Below, one piece after another: positions 7,183 to 15,851 of a stretch of 64,000 bases of DNA. The stretch covers positions 37,218 to 101,217 of the forward strand of contig JAAFGX010000002.1 in the NCBI GenBank assembly GCA_010365115.1, read 5' to 3'. A program made the translations under genes and the position numbers. The stretch is from Paludibacter sp. GTDB lineage: Bacteria > Bacteroidota > Bacteroidia > Bacteroidales > Paludibacteraceae. The first letter of the stretch is position 1; each line of letters starts with the position of its first letter. The notes below the pieces were generated by a model. The model saw only the letters and a list, made by a program, of their open reading frames with translations, was not told the origin of the DNA and made no database searches.

Positions 7183-9231
7183 TTAGTTGTTTATTTTAAT
7201 TGTTTTGAACCTTTGATGGTATTCTATTTGCAACAAATATAGACCTTTTTGTGGTAAATGAATTAGCATTTCAGTACTATTTGCAGTATATGATCCGATT
7301 CGTCTTCCCATCCTATCGAAAACATACAATTTTGAATTTGGTTTTAAATTTGAAATGCAAACACCCATGCCAGATACTGAATACTGAATAGGTTCGATTT
7401 CATTTTTTTCTATACCGTTTATCAAAGTTGTGTGAACTGAAATGGCATTGGAAATGGAAGCTGAATTTCCTACGGGTTGAACCGTAAAATAATAAGTTGA
7501 ATCGCTCATTAATTCATCAACTGCGAAATTCATCACATTTCCCACCGATTTTGGAAAACCCAGCACTGAAACAGCAGTTTGAACACTTCCTTGTGTGGCT
7601 ACCTTCACATAATCAACATACACACGACTTCCGCTTACAGCCGACAAAGCAATAACCGAAGAACTTGTACTTTGTGGAATATTCACAATAAAATCCTGAT
7701 TCGCAACTCCTGTTGTCCAAACTGCTAATGGTTGATTATTGAGAGTGGCGGTAAGTTTTGCTCCTGCATCGTTTACATATTGTCGGGCTTTTACAGTCAA
7801 AACAGTTCCGGTAGATGATAAATTGAGTGCCGGAAAAATGATTTTTCCGGGATTGCTACCCGAAGCCAACCGCATGGAACTTGATGTTTGATTATCGGTA
7901 TAACCTTCCGTTGTCCAGCCGCTTGGCAGTCCGTTTAAAAATTCATCCTGAAGAATGGTTCTCGATTCCGTGGCACCATTGCTTTGTAGAGAATATACAT
8001 TGAGACTGTAACCATTAGCAGCTGCCGAAACCGTCCAGTTGGCTGTAAATCCGTTGTGTCTAATATTGGTGGCTGGCAAAGCCAAAAATTCGTCGGAGGA
8101 AAGGGCTTTAATGCTAAATGAAGCAGCTGTAATTCCACCGCCCGAAATGTTGAGTTGAGCAGTTTGAGAACCAACAGTTTGCGCCGAATATTTTACAACC
8201 AGATTATAGCCAGCTTCTGCATTCGATTTTGAAATTAAAGAGTTTGTAACTGAAAAATTGGCTGCATTTGTTCCTGTTATTGAGATGGATAAATCTCCGG
8301 TTAAATTCAAAGCTTTCAGATTTACAGTCAAATTTGCGGTTTGTAGGTAAGCTACTTTTCCAAAATCAAAAATAGTTCCATTGGAAGGTGTGCTTAAATA
8401 AGGATAATCCACTTTTCCATCTGGAGAAAATGGCACAGAAGTAAGTTTTCCCCAAACATATTCGACCATAAGCGGATAGTCAATGTATGGGTTTCTATTT
8501 CCCTGAATTTTGTATACTTCATTATTGCGGGTAATTTCTTTTTGACTTATCGGATCTTGCTCACACCATTTCAGCAATAAATCCACCGTCCATTGCTCAA
8601 AAACTGGATAAGTATTATTATCGAGCTGATTGACTGAATTTCCAGTCCATAATGTTGAATAATCTTCATAGGCAGTAACCATGTACATATATGCACGCGA
8701 GAAATCACCTTTATATTCATCGGCAGGTTCCCAAGCATCAATCAATCCACCCGGCCGGCTGCTCGATTTTCCGACTTTAATTGCACCGTTTGAAAAGGTG
8801 GTTGTACCATCAACAACTGCCATCGGCCAACTTCCTTTTGCCGAATTGGCCGTGCTATTCGATGGAGCCAAATGCATCACATCCTGAGCTGCTTGTCGTC
8901 CATCGCCCCACCAACTTTTTGCAAAGGAGTGTTCGATGTTCATTCCGCTGGCAGCAGAATTTCCATTAAAAGCTACATGATTGTTGGAATACATATCCCA
9001 TACCGTTCCATCTGTCGGACGAACATCCGTTTTGGTAAATGCAGCCCATGTACTGCCCGTACCGCTTCCATAGCTTGGCACATTGGCATTTTTTATTTTC
9101 AAATGCAGAGCGGTTTTTAATTCTGCTTGTTTTTTACCGATGGCGTTATCGTAATAACCGGCAGGAATTTGAGCAAAAACCGAGAATAATAGTAAGTGGA
9201 GGACAAAGGAAAGTAAAAATGTCTTTTTCAT
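7183..9231 (-). CDS. Secreted endonuclease I with accessory domains and T9SS sorting signal, paralogue 3
   Basis: A 682-residue exported nuclease. The signal peptide ends near FSVFAQ (20-21). The Endonuclease_1 domain (about 24-270) has MNIEHSFAKSWWG with Glu-His at 100-101, while the second block reads DVMHLAPSNSTANSAKGSW, slightly diverged from its paralogues (Ser-Asn for the usual Ser/Ala-Asp). About 285-385 is an Ig-like domain, followed by a fibronectin-like stretch and a jelly-roll-like region (FLNGLPSGWTTEG, VYVDYVKVAT). A C-terminal T9SS sorting domain closes the protein. It heads the three-gene operon; a -7 box TATTTTTG lies at 9301-9294 on the minus strand. Confidence 0.9.
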   Translation of the reverse strand: MKKTFLLSFVLHLLLFSVFAQIPAGYYDNAIGKKQAELKTALHLKIKNANVPSYGSGTGSTWAAFTKTDVRPTDGTVWDMYSNNHVAFNGNSAASGMNIEHSFAKSWWGDGRQAAQDVMHLAPSNSTANSAKGSWPMAVVDGTTTFSNGAIKVGKSSSRPGGLIDAWEPADEYKGDFSRAYMYMVTAYEDYSTLWTGNSVNQLDNNTYPVFEQWTVDLLLKWCEQDPISQKEITRNNEVYKIQGNRNPYIDYPLMVEYVWGKLTSVPFSPDGKVDYPYLSTPSNGTIFDFGKVAYLQTANLTVNLKALNLTGDLSISITGTNAANFSVTNSLISKSNAEAGYNLVVKYSAQTVGSQTAQLNISGGGITAASFSIKALSSDEFLALPATNIRHNGFTANWTVSAAANGYSLNVYSLQSNGATESRTILQDEFLNGLPSGWTTEGYTDNQTSSSMRLASGSNPGKIIFPALNLSSTGTVLTVKARQYVNDAGAKLTATLNNQPLAVWTTGVANQDFIVNIPQSTSSSVIALSAVSGSRVYVDYVKVATQGSVQTAVSVLGFPKSVGNVMNFAVDELMSDSTYYFTVQPVGNSASISNAISVHTTLINGIEKNEIEPIQYSVSGMGVCISNLKPNSKLYVFDRMGRRIGSYTANSTEMLIHLPQKGLYLLQIEYHQRFKTIKINN

Positions 9232-9260
9232 AGAATATAATTTCTGTAGACTAAAAGAGA

Positions 9261-9290
9261 GAATCTGCTGATTGGTTTTTCAGCAGGTTC
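9261..9290 (-). terminator. Hairpin between endonuclease paralogues 4 and 3
   Basis: GAATCTGCTGA (9261-9271) and TCAGCAGGTTC (9280-9290) pair at 10 of 11 positions around an 8-base loop. It lies about 30 bases downstream of paralogue 4 and in the presumed leader of paralogue 3, so it may be a terminator or a leader structure. No long T-run follows on the minus strand. Confidence 0.4.
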
Positions 9291-9319
9291 CCTCAAAAAT
9301 AGGAGTAAAAAAGTGTTGG

Positions 9320-10372
9320 TTATTTGCTGACAATAAATTTTTGAATTGATTTTCGGTTACCCGATTTGAGTTGAAGCAAATACATACCGTTATTCAATTG
9401 TTCCAACGAAATAGTTTTTGAAATACTCAATTGATCTTCTTTAATCAACTGACCGCTTAAGTTGTAAATGGAATATGCCAGATTGGATTCGTCCGAATTA
9501 ATGGTCAATTCATTCTGAACCGGATTGGGAGAAACAGAAAAAGCAATTTTCACTTTATCAATTGCTGAAACCAACGACCATGGTTCGCCTTTGCGTGTTC
9601 CCCAGATAAATTCGGCCAGTTCGGGATGATCGATAAAAGGGTTGCGGTTGTGTTGAACAGATTCTACGGTATTATTTCTATTTTTTTCCTTAATGCTAAC
9701 AGGATCCTGACGATGCCATTTTAAAAAGATATCTTTTGCATAGGCACTTAGTCCTGAGAATGAAGAGCTAAAAACTCCACCACTCCAGTTTTCACATGCT
9801 CCAGAATAGCGAGTAGCCATATAAAAATAGGTTCGAGCAAAATCACCTTTGTATTCGTTAATAGGCTCAAAGACAGTGCCTGAATAGCCGGAAAAACTGG
9901 AAGATCCCAATTTACTTCCATTTCCTGTTGTATTTGTAGCAGAACCAACTTCACCAAATGGATAACTGCCTCGGATCCCATTGACTTTACTGTCAGTCGG
10001 ATAAACATGGAATGCATCACTCACCATTGGAGAGGCTTCTCCAAACCAACTTTGTGGAATAGAGTGTTCACGGTTATAATTTAAACATTCAGCTCCAGTA
10101 GTTCCTGAATTTTGATCAGTTCTCCAAGTAAAACTACAGTTTGAATACATATCCCAAATTTTCCCTGTGGATGGATTGATGTCAGTACTACCATATGCAG
10201 TCCATAATCCATTATAGCTTGTAACGCTGTGTCCTTCTGCAATAATTGTTTTTAAACTTGTTCTTAAAGCTGCATCTGCTTTACCCACCGCATTATTATA
10301 ATATCCGCTTGGCTCGGCAGCAAAGATGAAAACAGAAAGAGTGACCAGAAAGAGAGTAAAAAGTTTTTTCAT
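9320..10372 (-). CDS. Secreted endonuclease I with T9SS sorting domain, paralogue 4
   Basis: A 350-residue secreted nuclease (355 if the ATG at 10387 is used; the ATG at 10372 starts the typical signal peptide MKKLFTLFLVTLSVFIFAAE). The Endonuclease_1 domain covers about 20-270, with YNREHSIPQSWFG (Glu-His 102-103) and DAFHVYPTDSKVNG. The C-terminal 75 residues are a T9SS sorting domain ending KSIQKFIVSK. It is the first of the tandem four and is separated from the others by 88 bases with a hairpin, so it may be transcribed separately. A -7 box TATATTTG lies at 10428-10421. Extracellular nucleic acid breakdown is the expected role. Confidence 0.91.
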   Translation of the reverse strand: MKKLFTLFLVTLSVFIFAAEPSGYYNNAVGKADAALRTSLKTIIAEGHSVTSYNGLWTAYGSTDINPSTGKIWDMYSNCSFTWRTDQNSGTTGAECLNYNREHSIPQSWFGEASPMVSDAFHVYPTDSKVNGIRGSYPFGEVGSATNTTGNGSKLGSSSFSGYSGTVFEPINEYKGDFARTYFYMATRYSGACENWSGGVFSSSFSGLSAYAKDIFLKWHRQDPVSIKEKNRNNTVESVQHNRNPFIDHPELAEFIWGTRKGEPWSLVSAIDKVKIAFSVSPNPVQNELTINSDESNLAYSIYNLSGQLIKEDQLSISKTISLEQLNNGMYLLQLKSGNRKSIQKFIVSK

Positions 10373-10420
10373 AAAATCATTTTTCATTTAATTGAAACAC
10401 ATTTTCAAAAATGCAGGGAG

Positions 10421-10428
10421 CAAATATA
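10421..10428 (-). promoter_or_regulatory. -7 box upstream of endonuclease paralogue 4
   Basis: The minus strand reads TATATTTG, an exact TAnnTTTG match, 34 bases before the distal ATG at 10387. No clear -33 TTTG is seen at the right distance. Confidence 0.35.
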
Positions 10429-10525
10429 ATGAATATGTTTTGAATAATAATACCATTTTGTCTTTTTAAGAGACCACAGATAAAAATAACGCACAGCAAA
10501 AATAGAAGTATAATTTACCAGAAAT

Positions 10526-11533
10526 TTATTTGCCATTTTGGCTCATAAATTTACACACTTGGTCAATGCAACGGGAAACCGGCGTAAAACCAAATCCTAT
10601 TGCATCTTGAATTTTTCGACTCGAATAATATTCCCTGTTCGTTGCCGAAAGTGCCGTTCCACGGTCGATAAGTGGCTTGAAATGAAAAACTTTCCCAAGA
10701 ATTTCTGATATAATTCCTACAAGCCAGAGTGTTCGTTTGCCAATGTTTATAAATGGTCGTTGTTTTCCATATCCATCGGCCATCCAACTGAGCACATCTT
10801 TGTTTGAACAATTTTCGGCAACCAAAATAAACCGTTCGCCCGTTATTTCAGAATTAACCAGTTGAATCATCACTTTTGCCACATCCTTCACATCTACGTA
10901 GCCACTTCCGCCATTGGTATAAAATTTCAAGCCTTTTTTTATTTGATAAAACAATTGCGAACTGCCTGAATTGGTTCCCGAAACGCCAAGTATAACTCCC
11001 GGATTGACAATTACTGCATTCAGTCCTTTTTCAATTCCTTTCCACACTTCTTGCTCCGAATAATATTTGCTTCGTGCATAGAGCGAGCGGTTTTGATTAT
11101 CTTCCCAAACAGATTTTTCATCAATCTTTTCGGTTCCCACTGCACGTCCGCAAGCAGCGATGGAACTCACAAAACAAAATTTCTGGACACCAGCTTCTAG
11201 TGCTGCTTCTACCATATTTCTGGTGCCTGCGACATTGGTATCCAATAAAATATCAGCATTATTTCCTAACGAAACAACTGCTGCACAATGATACACAGTA
11301 TTGACGTTAATCATTGTTTCATGCAAAGAACCAGCATCTAACACATCGCCTATTTTCCAGTCGATGCGGGCAATATATTCATCCGGATATGGTGTGTAAA
11401 ATCTAAAAATAGTCCGAAGAGAATCCAACTTGCTTGTGGATCGACAAATGGCGGTGACCCGTTCATTTTTTTGCAACAGATGCCATATTAAATTACCTCC
11501 TACCAATCCTGTTGCACCTGTTACCAATATCAT
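10526..11533 (-). CDS. NAD-dependent epimerase/dehydratase (extended SDR family)
   Basis: A 335-residue Rossmann-fold oxidoreductase. The nucleotide-binding loop is VTGATGLVGGNL (residues 4-15), and the extended-SDR catalytic pair is Y152 and K156 in YARSK, with SS at 123-124 (FVSSIAACG). This matches dihydroflavonol-4-reductase-like and sugar or steroid-type epimerases in Bacteroidetes. The substrate cannot be told. No signal peptide is present. It stands alone, divergent from the LOG gene, with about 100 bases of shared promoter region that holds a -7 box for each direction. Confidence 0.88.
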   Translation of the reverse strand: MILVTGATGLVGGNLIWHLLQKNERVTAICRSTSKLDSLRTIFRFYTPYPDEYIARIDWKIGDVLDAGSLHETMINVNTVYHCAAVVSLGNNADILLDTNVAGTRNMVEAALEAGVQKFCFVSSIAACGRAVGTEKIDEKSVWEDNQNRSLYARSKYYSEQEVWKGIEKGLNAVIVNPGVILGVSGTNSGSSQLFYQIKKGLKFYTNGGSGYVDVKDVAKVMIQLVNSEITGERFILVAENCSNKDVLSWMADGYGKQRPFINIGKRTLWLVGIISEILGKVFHFKPLIDRGTALSATNREYYSSRKIQDAIGFGFTPVSRCIDQVCKFMSQNGK

Positions 11534-11558
11534 TTTTAGTCATTTTTATTTTGATGCT

Positions 11559-11588
11559 CAAAAATACGGAAAGAAAACTGTATTTTTG
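11559..11588. promoter_or_regulatory. Divergent -7 boxes between the epimerase and LOG genes
   Basis: CAAAAATA at 11559-11566 (TATTTTTG on the minus strand, towards the epimerase) and TATTTTTG at 11581-11588 (plus strand, towards the LOG gene) both match TAnnTTTG. Neither has a well-spaced -33 TTTG, so these are candidates only. Confidence 0.35.
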
Positions 11589-11632
11589 CATACAAATTCA
11601 CTAAAAAGCTGATAATTGTTCATCCTACTACC

Positions 11633-12211
11633 ATGAAAACTATTTGTGTATACTGTGCATCCAGCTCACAGGTTAAACCAAGTTACTTTGTAGCAACTGC
11701 CCTTCTGGGGAAAATTCTTGCTGAGGCAAATTTATCAATTGTTTACGGTGGTGGCTCCATGGGACTTATGGGAATGCTTGCGGATAGTACTTTGGAAGCC
11801 GGAGGAAAAATAATTGGCGTAATTCCCCGTTTTATGTGCGAAGTGGAATGGAACCACACCAATCTCACTGAATTGATTCTGGTGGATTCCATGCATGAAA
11901 GGAAAGAAAAAATGGCAATGATGGCCGATGCTGTGGTGGCTTTGCCGGGCGGTTGTGGTACGTTGGAAGAATTATTGGAAGTAATTACCTGGAAACGATT
12001 GGGGATTTTTACCAAACCGATAATAATTGTAAACCTCGAAGGCTATTTCGATGACCTAATAACCATGCTTAACCGTGCTGTTGACGAGCATTTTATGCGT
12101 GAAGAACACCGTAAAATGTGGGAAGTGGTAGTAAATCCAGAAGATGTTTTAAATGCAATTCAATTTTCGACAAACTGGGACGAAAATGCCCGAAGCTTTG
12201 CCGCACTTTAA
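11633..12211 (+). CDS. LOG-family protein (TIGR00730; nucleoside-5'-monophosphate phosphoribohydrolase type)
   Basis: A 192-residue Rossmann-type protein with both LOG signatures: YGGGSMGLMG (about 38-47) and PGGCGTLEE (105-113, the PGGxGTxxE motif), the latter including the catalytic Glu. Family members cleave the ribose-base bond of nucleoside monophosphates (cytokinin activation in plants and pathogens); in most bacteria the physiological substrate is unknown. Normal length and an intact motif suggest an active enzyme. It is followed after 9 bases by the DUF4271 gene and is probably co-transcribed with it and hemD. Confidence 0.92.
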   Translation: MKTICVYCASSSQVKPSYFVATALLGKILAEANLSIVYGGGSMGLMGMLADSTLEAGGKIIGVIPRFMCEVEWNHTNLTELILVDSMHERKEKMAMMADAVVALPGGCGTLEELLEVITWKRLGIFTKPIIIVNLEGYFDDLITMLNRAVDEHFMREEHRKMWEVVVNPEDVLNAIQFSTNWDENARSFAAL

Positions 12212-12220
12212 TTTTAAACA

Positions 12221-13030
12221 ATGACACTGCCGGATACAATACAAATAGTAAACGATACTTCTGTAGTTTTACCAATGGATTCATTGGTAAAAATGGATTC
12301 GCTAGCATTGGTTGACTCATTAAGAATTGTTGATTCAATAAAATCAATTATCCCAATCCCAACCGGGTTTATTGGAATTCCTCATCCTTCGCTCCCTCAA
12401 ACAGAAGGTTGGGTATTTGGTGTTTTACTTATTTTCTTCTTGTTAATGACGTATTCAATTTCCCATTCTGCCGGTTTGTTAACGGACTCATTGAAGACTT
12501 TTTTTCAGGTAAAGCTGCGCTCAAGCATTTTTAGTAGGGCAACGATAAATGATTTACGTTTCCGGTTTTTTATAATAGCTTTTTCTATTGGAGTAGCCTG
12601 TTTCTATTTATATCTCGCTCTTAATCATAATTATACTGAATTTTCATTTCTCAAATATGGTAGTATTTATCTTGTAACTGCACTTTTTTTCCTTTTAAAA
12701 TCATTTAGTTTCGATTTAATAGGGTATGTTTTCTTGGATTCTGCAAACTTGAAAATGGCAAAAGAAAGTTACTTCAATATTCTATCCTATGCCGGAATTG
12801 TATTATTTCCTTTGTTAATATTGAGAATTTATATTCTATCAGAATTGATTCCAATTGTCGACACTATATCTCTGATTGTGAGCATTATCGCCTTTATTTT
12901 AGTTCTAATTAAACTATTTCAAATATTTCTTCACAAAATAGTAGCATCTTTTTACATTATGTTGTATCTTTGCACCCTCGAATTTTTACCCCTGGTTGCA
13001 TTATATCTGGTGTATCAATTAATTATATAG
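12221..13030 (+). CDS. DUF4271 integral membrane protein
   Basis: A 269-residue membrane protein typical of Bacteroidetes. A soluble N-terminus of about 60 residues (with repeated VDSL/MDSL units) precedes about six hydrophobic segments, beginning near WVFGVLLIFFLLM (64) and ending with FLPLVALYLVYQLII at the C-terminus. The function is unknown. It conventionally lies directly before the uroporphyrinogen-III synthase gene, as here (27-base gap), so a link to tetrapyrrole synthesis or envelope assembly is possible but only positional. The ATG lies 9 bases after the LOG stop. Confidence 0.85.
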   Translation: MTLPDTIQIVNDTSVVLPMDSLVKMDSLALVDSLRIVDSIKSIIPIPTGFIGIPHPSLPQTEGWVFGVLLIFFLLMTYSISHSAGLLTDSLKTFFQVKLRSSIFSRATINDLRFRFFIIAFSIGVACFYLYLALNHNYTEFSFLKYGSIYLVTALFFLLKSFSFDLIGYVFLDSANLKMAKESYFNILSYAGIVLFPLLILRIYILSELIPIVDTISLIVSIIAFILVLIKLFQIFLHKIVASFYIMLYLCTLEFLPLVALYLVYQLII

Positions 13031-13057
13031 ATTGTTATATGTCTAAAATTTATTGCA

Positions 13058-13816
13058 TTGAAAATAAAGAAGATACTAGTATCACAGCCACAGCCGACTT
13101 CTGAAAAGTCTCCCTATTTTGACATCAGCAATAAGTACAATGTCAAAATTGAATTCCGACCATTTATTAAAGTTGAGCCGATTCTTGCAAAGGATTTCAG
13201 AACTCAACGTGTCAATATTCTGGATCATACTGCAATTATTTTTAATGCACGTCATGGTATTGATCACTTTTTCAGATTGTGTGAAGAAATGCGGGTAACA
13301 ATTCCTGAAACCATGAAGTATTTTTGTGTTTCCGAATCTGTTGCTTTATATTTGCAACGTTACATTCATTATCGTAAACGCAAGGTTTTTTACGGTGCAT
13401 CAGGCAAAATGGCCGATTTGGTTATTATAATGAACAAACATTTGGATGAGAAATACCTGTTAATCACCTCGGATGTTCAAAATGAAGATACAATGGCGAT
13501 GATTGAAAAATCAAAAATTTCTTTCAATAAAGCCATTATGTACAAAACCGTTAGTAACGATTTTGGTACAAACGAAGATTTTAACTACGATATGCTGATA
13601 TTTTTCAGTCCTCAGGGAATTTCATCATTACTCAAAAATTTCCCGAATTTCGAACAAGGCGACATTCAAATCGGATGTTTTGGGGTAGCTACTGCACAAG
13701 CAGTTCGGGATGCCGGAATGAGACTTGATATTGAAGCTCCTGTAGCGGGAGTTCCTTCAATGACAATGGCTTTAGAAAATTATTTAAAAGAGAGTAATAA
13801 AAAAATACGAAAATAA
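13058..13816 (+). CDS. hemD: Uroporphyrinogen-III synthase (HemD)
   Basis: A 252-residue HemD-type protein that would cyclise hydroxymethylbilane to uroporphyrinogen III for haem, sirohaem or cobalamin. It shows the Bacteroidetes hallmarks KILVSQPQPTSEKSPYFDI at the N-terminus, LDHTAIIFNARHGIDHFF (about 56-73) and late FGVATAQAVRDAG followed by PSMTMAL. The start is a TTG at 13058; the only upstream in-frame codons before the DUF4271 stop are ATT, and the homology begins right there. It follows DUF4271 in the usual order and ends in a strong hairpin. Confidence 0.9.
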   Translation: MKIKKILVSQPQPTSEKSPYFDISNKYNVKIEFRPFIKVEPILAKDFRTQRVNILDHTAIIFNARHGIDHFFRLCEEMRVTIPETMKYFCVSESVALYLQRYIHYRKRKVFYGASGKMADLVIIMNKHLDEKYLLITSDVQNEDTMAMIEKSKISFNKAIMYKTVSNDFGTNEDFNYDMLIFFSPQGISSLLKNFPNFEQGDIQIGCFGVATAQAVRDAGMRLDIEAPVAGVPSMTMALENYLKESNKKIRK

Positions 13817-13838
13817 AATACGTTCAAAAAAAAATGGT

Positions 13839-13881
13839 CTATCCCAAAAGTATCGAAGTTTTTTCTTTACTTTTGGGATAG
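13839..13881 (+). terminator. Intrinsic terminator after hemD
   Basis: CTATCCCAAAAGTA (13839-13852) and TACTTTTGGGATAG (13868-13881) are perfect 14-bp inverted arms around a 15-base loop, followed by TTTATTT. It closes the LOG-DUF4271-hemD unit just before rnpA. Confidence 0.8.
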
Positions 13882-13896
13882 TTTATTTACAGATTA

Positions 13897-14304
13897 ATGA
13901 TTCATCTAAATTCTTTTCCCAAATCGGAACATTTATGCGGCGAGAAACGCATAACTCGTTTGTTTACTCAAGGTAAGGCTTTTATAGCTTATCCTTTAAG
14001 GGTGATTTATTTAATTGAATCAAAGAAGGATGCTGAAGCGGCGAGCGTTATGGTAAGTGTCCCCAAAAAACGCTTTAAAAGAGCAGTGAAACGTAATCGG
14101 TTGAAACGTTTAATGCGTGAAGCGTATCGATTAAACAAACAAATGTTAATTGAAAAATTGAATGAAAAGGAACTTCAAATTCAAATTGCTTTTAATTACG
14201 TATCGGACGATGAACTTGATTTCGCTACGGTTGAGAAAAAGATGAAGCTCGCTCTTCAGAAAATTATTGATATAATTGAACTTTCAGATATAAAAATAAG
14301 TTAG
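13897..14304 (+). CDS. rnpA: Ribonuclease P protein component
   Basis: A 135-residue RnpA, the protein subunit that helps the RNase P RNA cut tRNA precursors. The RNR signature KKRFKRAVKRNRLKRLMREA lies at about residues 57-76. The N-terminus (LCGEKRITRLFTQGKAF) fits the family. It is followed about 115 bases later by yidD, the usual partner, and lies only 15 bases after the hemD terminator. No rpmH is seen upstream, as expected for Bacteroidetes. Confidence 0.95.
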   Translation: MIHLNSFPKSEHLCGEKRITRLFTQGKAFIAYPLRVIYLIESKKDAEAASVMVSVPKKRFKRAVKRNRLKRLMREAYRLNKQMLIEKLNEKELQIQIAFNYVSDDELDFATVEKKMKLALQKIIDIIELSDIKIS

Positions 14305-14329
14305 AAAATGGTAACCCACTAAATCCAGA

Positions 14330-14371
14330 CCTCACTCCAACCATCTCCTTGAGGAGAGGGTTGGAGTGAGG
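14330..14371. repeat. Intergenic hairpin repeat between rnpA and yidD
   Basis: CCTCACTCCAACC (14330-14342) and GGTTGGAGTGAGG (14359-14371) are perfect 13-bp arms. Inside them TCTCCT-tg-AGGAGA forms a second palindrome, so nearly the whole element folds into one long hairpin. It resembles short dispersed intergenic repeats common in Bacteroidetes genomes; only one copy is in this window. Confidence 0.6.
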
Positions 14372-14421
14372 AGGATTTTAAGACTTGTTCTACATATAAT
14401 TCAGTGAAAATCGAATTTATT

Positions 14422-14643
14422 ATGAAAAAGGTACTCCAATTTATCGTTTTACTTCCGGTGTATTTTTATCGATACAGCATATCTCCTCTTATACCACCAA
14501 GTTGTCGTTATACCCCTACTTGCTCCGATTATACCATACAAGCGGTGAAAAAACATGGAATTATAAAAGGCGGATGGTTATCGATAAAACGTATTGGCAG
14601 TTGTCACCCATGGGGTGGAAGTGGTTACGATCCGGTGCCATGA
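14422..14643 (+). CDS. yidD: Membrane protein insertion efficiency factor YidD
   Basis: A 73-residue protein with the unmistakable YidD core: [17 protein letters not shown], then [10 protein letters not shown], and the C-terminal [13 protein letters not shown]. YidD sits at the inner membrane face through an amphipathic N-terminal helix ([16 protein letters not shown]) and assists YidC-dependent insertion. An ATG six codons upstream (14404) is possible, but MKKVL at 14422 matches relatives better. It follows rnpA as usual, separated by a hairpin repeat. Confidence 0.95.
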   Translation: MKKVLQFIVLLPVYFYRYSISPLIPPSCRYTPTCSDYTIQAVKKHGIIKGGWLSIKRIGSCHPWGGSGYDPVP

Positions 14644-14718
14644 GATTGAGTTGGTATTTATTTAAAATTTCATTTTTTTTGAAAAGGTTAGGAATAGTGA
14701 TTTTTATTCAAAAAAATG

Positions 14719-14726
14719 TATCTTTG
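14719..14726 (+). promoter_or_regulatory. -7 box upstream of lpxK
   Basis: TATCTTTG is an exact TAnnTTTG match 36 bases before the TTG start of lpxK. The -33 region is T-rich with no clean TTTG at the correct spacing. Confidence 0.4.
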
Positions 14727-14762
14727 TCATTCTCTTAATTTTCTTTTGACAATCGAATACAA

Positions 14763-15851
14763 TTGAAGAAGCCCAGACGAAATATTATTCTTTACCCATT
14801 TTCACTCCTTTACGGATTAGTGATTGCCATTCGTAATTGGCTGTTCGATCAGGAAATATTTCGTTCTACCAGGTTCAACATTCCTGTCATTTCAGTTGGA
14901 AACCTTGCTGCAGGGGGCACCGGCAAAACTCCTCATGCCGAGTTTATTCTATCAATTTTAAAAGACGAATGGAAATCGGCGGTTTTGAGTAGAGGGTACA
15001 AACGCTCGACAAAAGGTTTCATACTTGCCGACCAAAATTCAACTGCTTCTACTCTGGGAGATGAACCGTTTCAAATTCAACAAAAATTTTCGGATGTTAC
15101 CGTTGCTGTCGACGAAAAAAGAGTTCACGGTGTAAAAAAACTGCAGGAACTTATTCCCGATTTGCAGTTGGTAGTTCTTGACGATGCTTTTCAGCACAGG
15201 TATATTGAACCGGGATTATCCATCTTATTAACTGATATTGCTAATTTGTATAGTCGTGATTTACTGCTTCCTGCCGGAAATTTAAGGGAATGGAGAAGTG
15301 GTAGCAAACGAGCTGACATTATTGTTGTCACTAAATGTCCGGATGATTTTAAACCTATCGATATGCGTTTGATTGAAACGGAGTTGAAAATAGAAACCAA
15401 TCAACTATTGTTTTTCTCGAACTATGTTTACGACGAAATAGTACCGGTATTTCCCGATTCATTGCCTGAAAAATGGAACTACGAAATGTTGGGCGAGACA
15501 AAAGCCAACATTTTGCTGGTGGCAGGAATTGTTTCCCCTCAATCGATTGTCTTACATTTAAATAAGTATTGTGATACTGTAAAAACCTTATTTTTCGACG
15601 ATCATCATGCTTTTCAACCCAAAGATTTTAATTTAATTTTCCATACATTTGACAAATTGCCTTCGACAGAAAAAATAGTGTTGGTAACCGAAAAAGATGC
15701 TTCACGAATGGTATCGAATCCGTATTTCCCCGAATCATTAAAATCTAGGACTTTTGCATTGCCAATTCGTGTAAAAATTTTACACAATCAAGAAAATATA
15801 TTCATTCAAAAAATTAAAGATTATGTTATTGAAGATTCAAGAAACAGCTGA
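14763..15851 (+). CDS. lpxK: Tetraacyldisaccharide 4'-kinase (LpxK)
   Basis: A 362-residue lipid A kinase that phosphorylates the 4' position of the tetraacyldisaccharide precursor at the inner membrane. The P-loop [16 protein letters not shown] lies at about 47-61, preceded by an N-terminal membrane-associated helix ([19 protein letters not shown]), and [12 protein letters not shown] at about 136-147 is the second family motif. The start is TTG at 14763 ([12 protein letters not shown]), with no in-frame ATG upstream before a stop. It overlaps the next gene by 29 bases, so the two are translationally linked. Confidence 0.93.
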   Translation: MKKPRRNIILYPFSLLYGLVIAIRNWLFDQEIFRSTRFNIPVISVGNLAAGGTGKTPHAEFILSILKDEWKSAVLSRGYKRSTKGFILADQNSTASTLGDEPFQIQQKFSDVTVAVDEKRVHGVKKLQELIPDLQLVVLDDAFQHRYIEPGLSILLTDIANLYSRDLLLPAGNLREWRSGSKRADIIVVTKCPDDFKPIDMRLIETELKIETNQLLFFSNYVYDEIVPVFPDSLPEKWNYEMLGETKANILLVAGIVSPQSIVLHLNKYCDTVKTLFFDDHHAFQPKDFNLIFHTFDKLPSTEKIVLVTEKDASRMVSNPYFPESLKSRTFALPIRVKILHNQENIFIQKIKDYVIEDSRNS

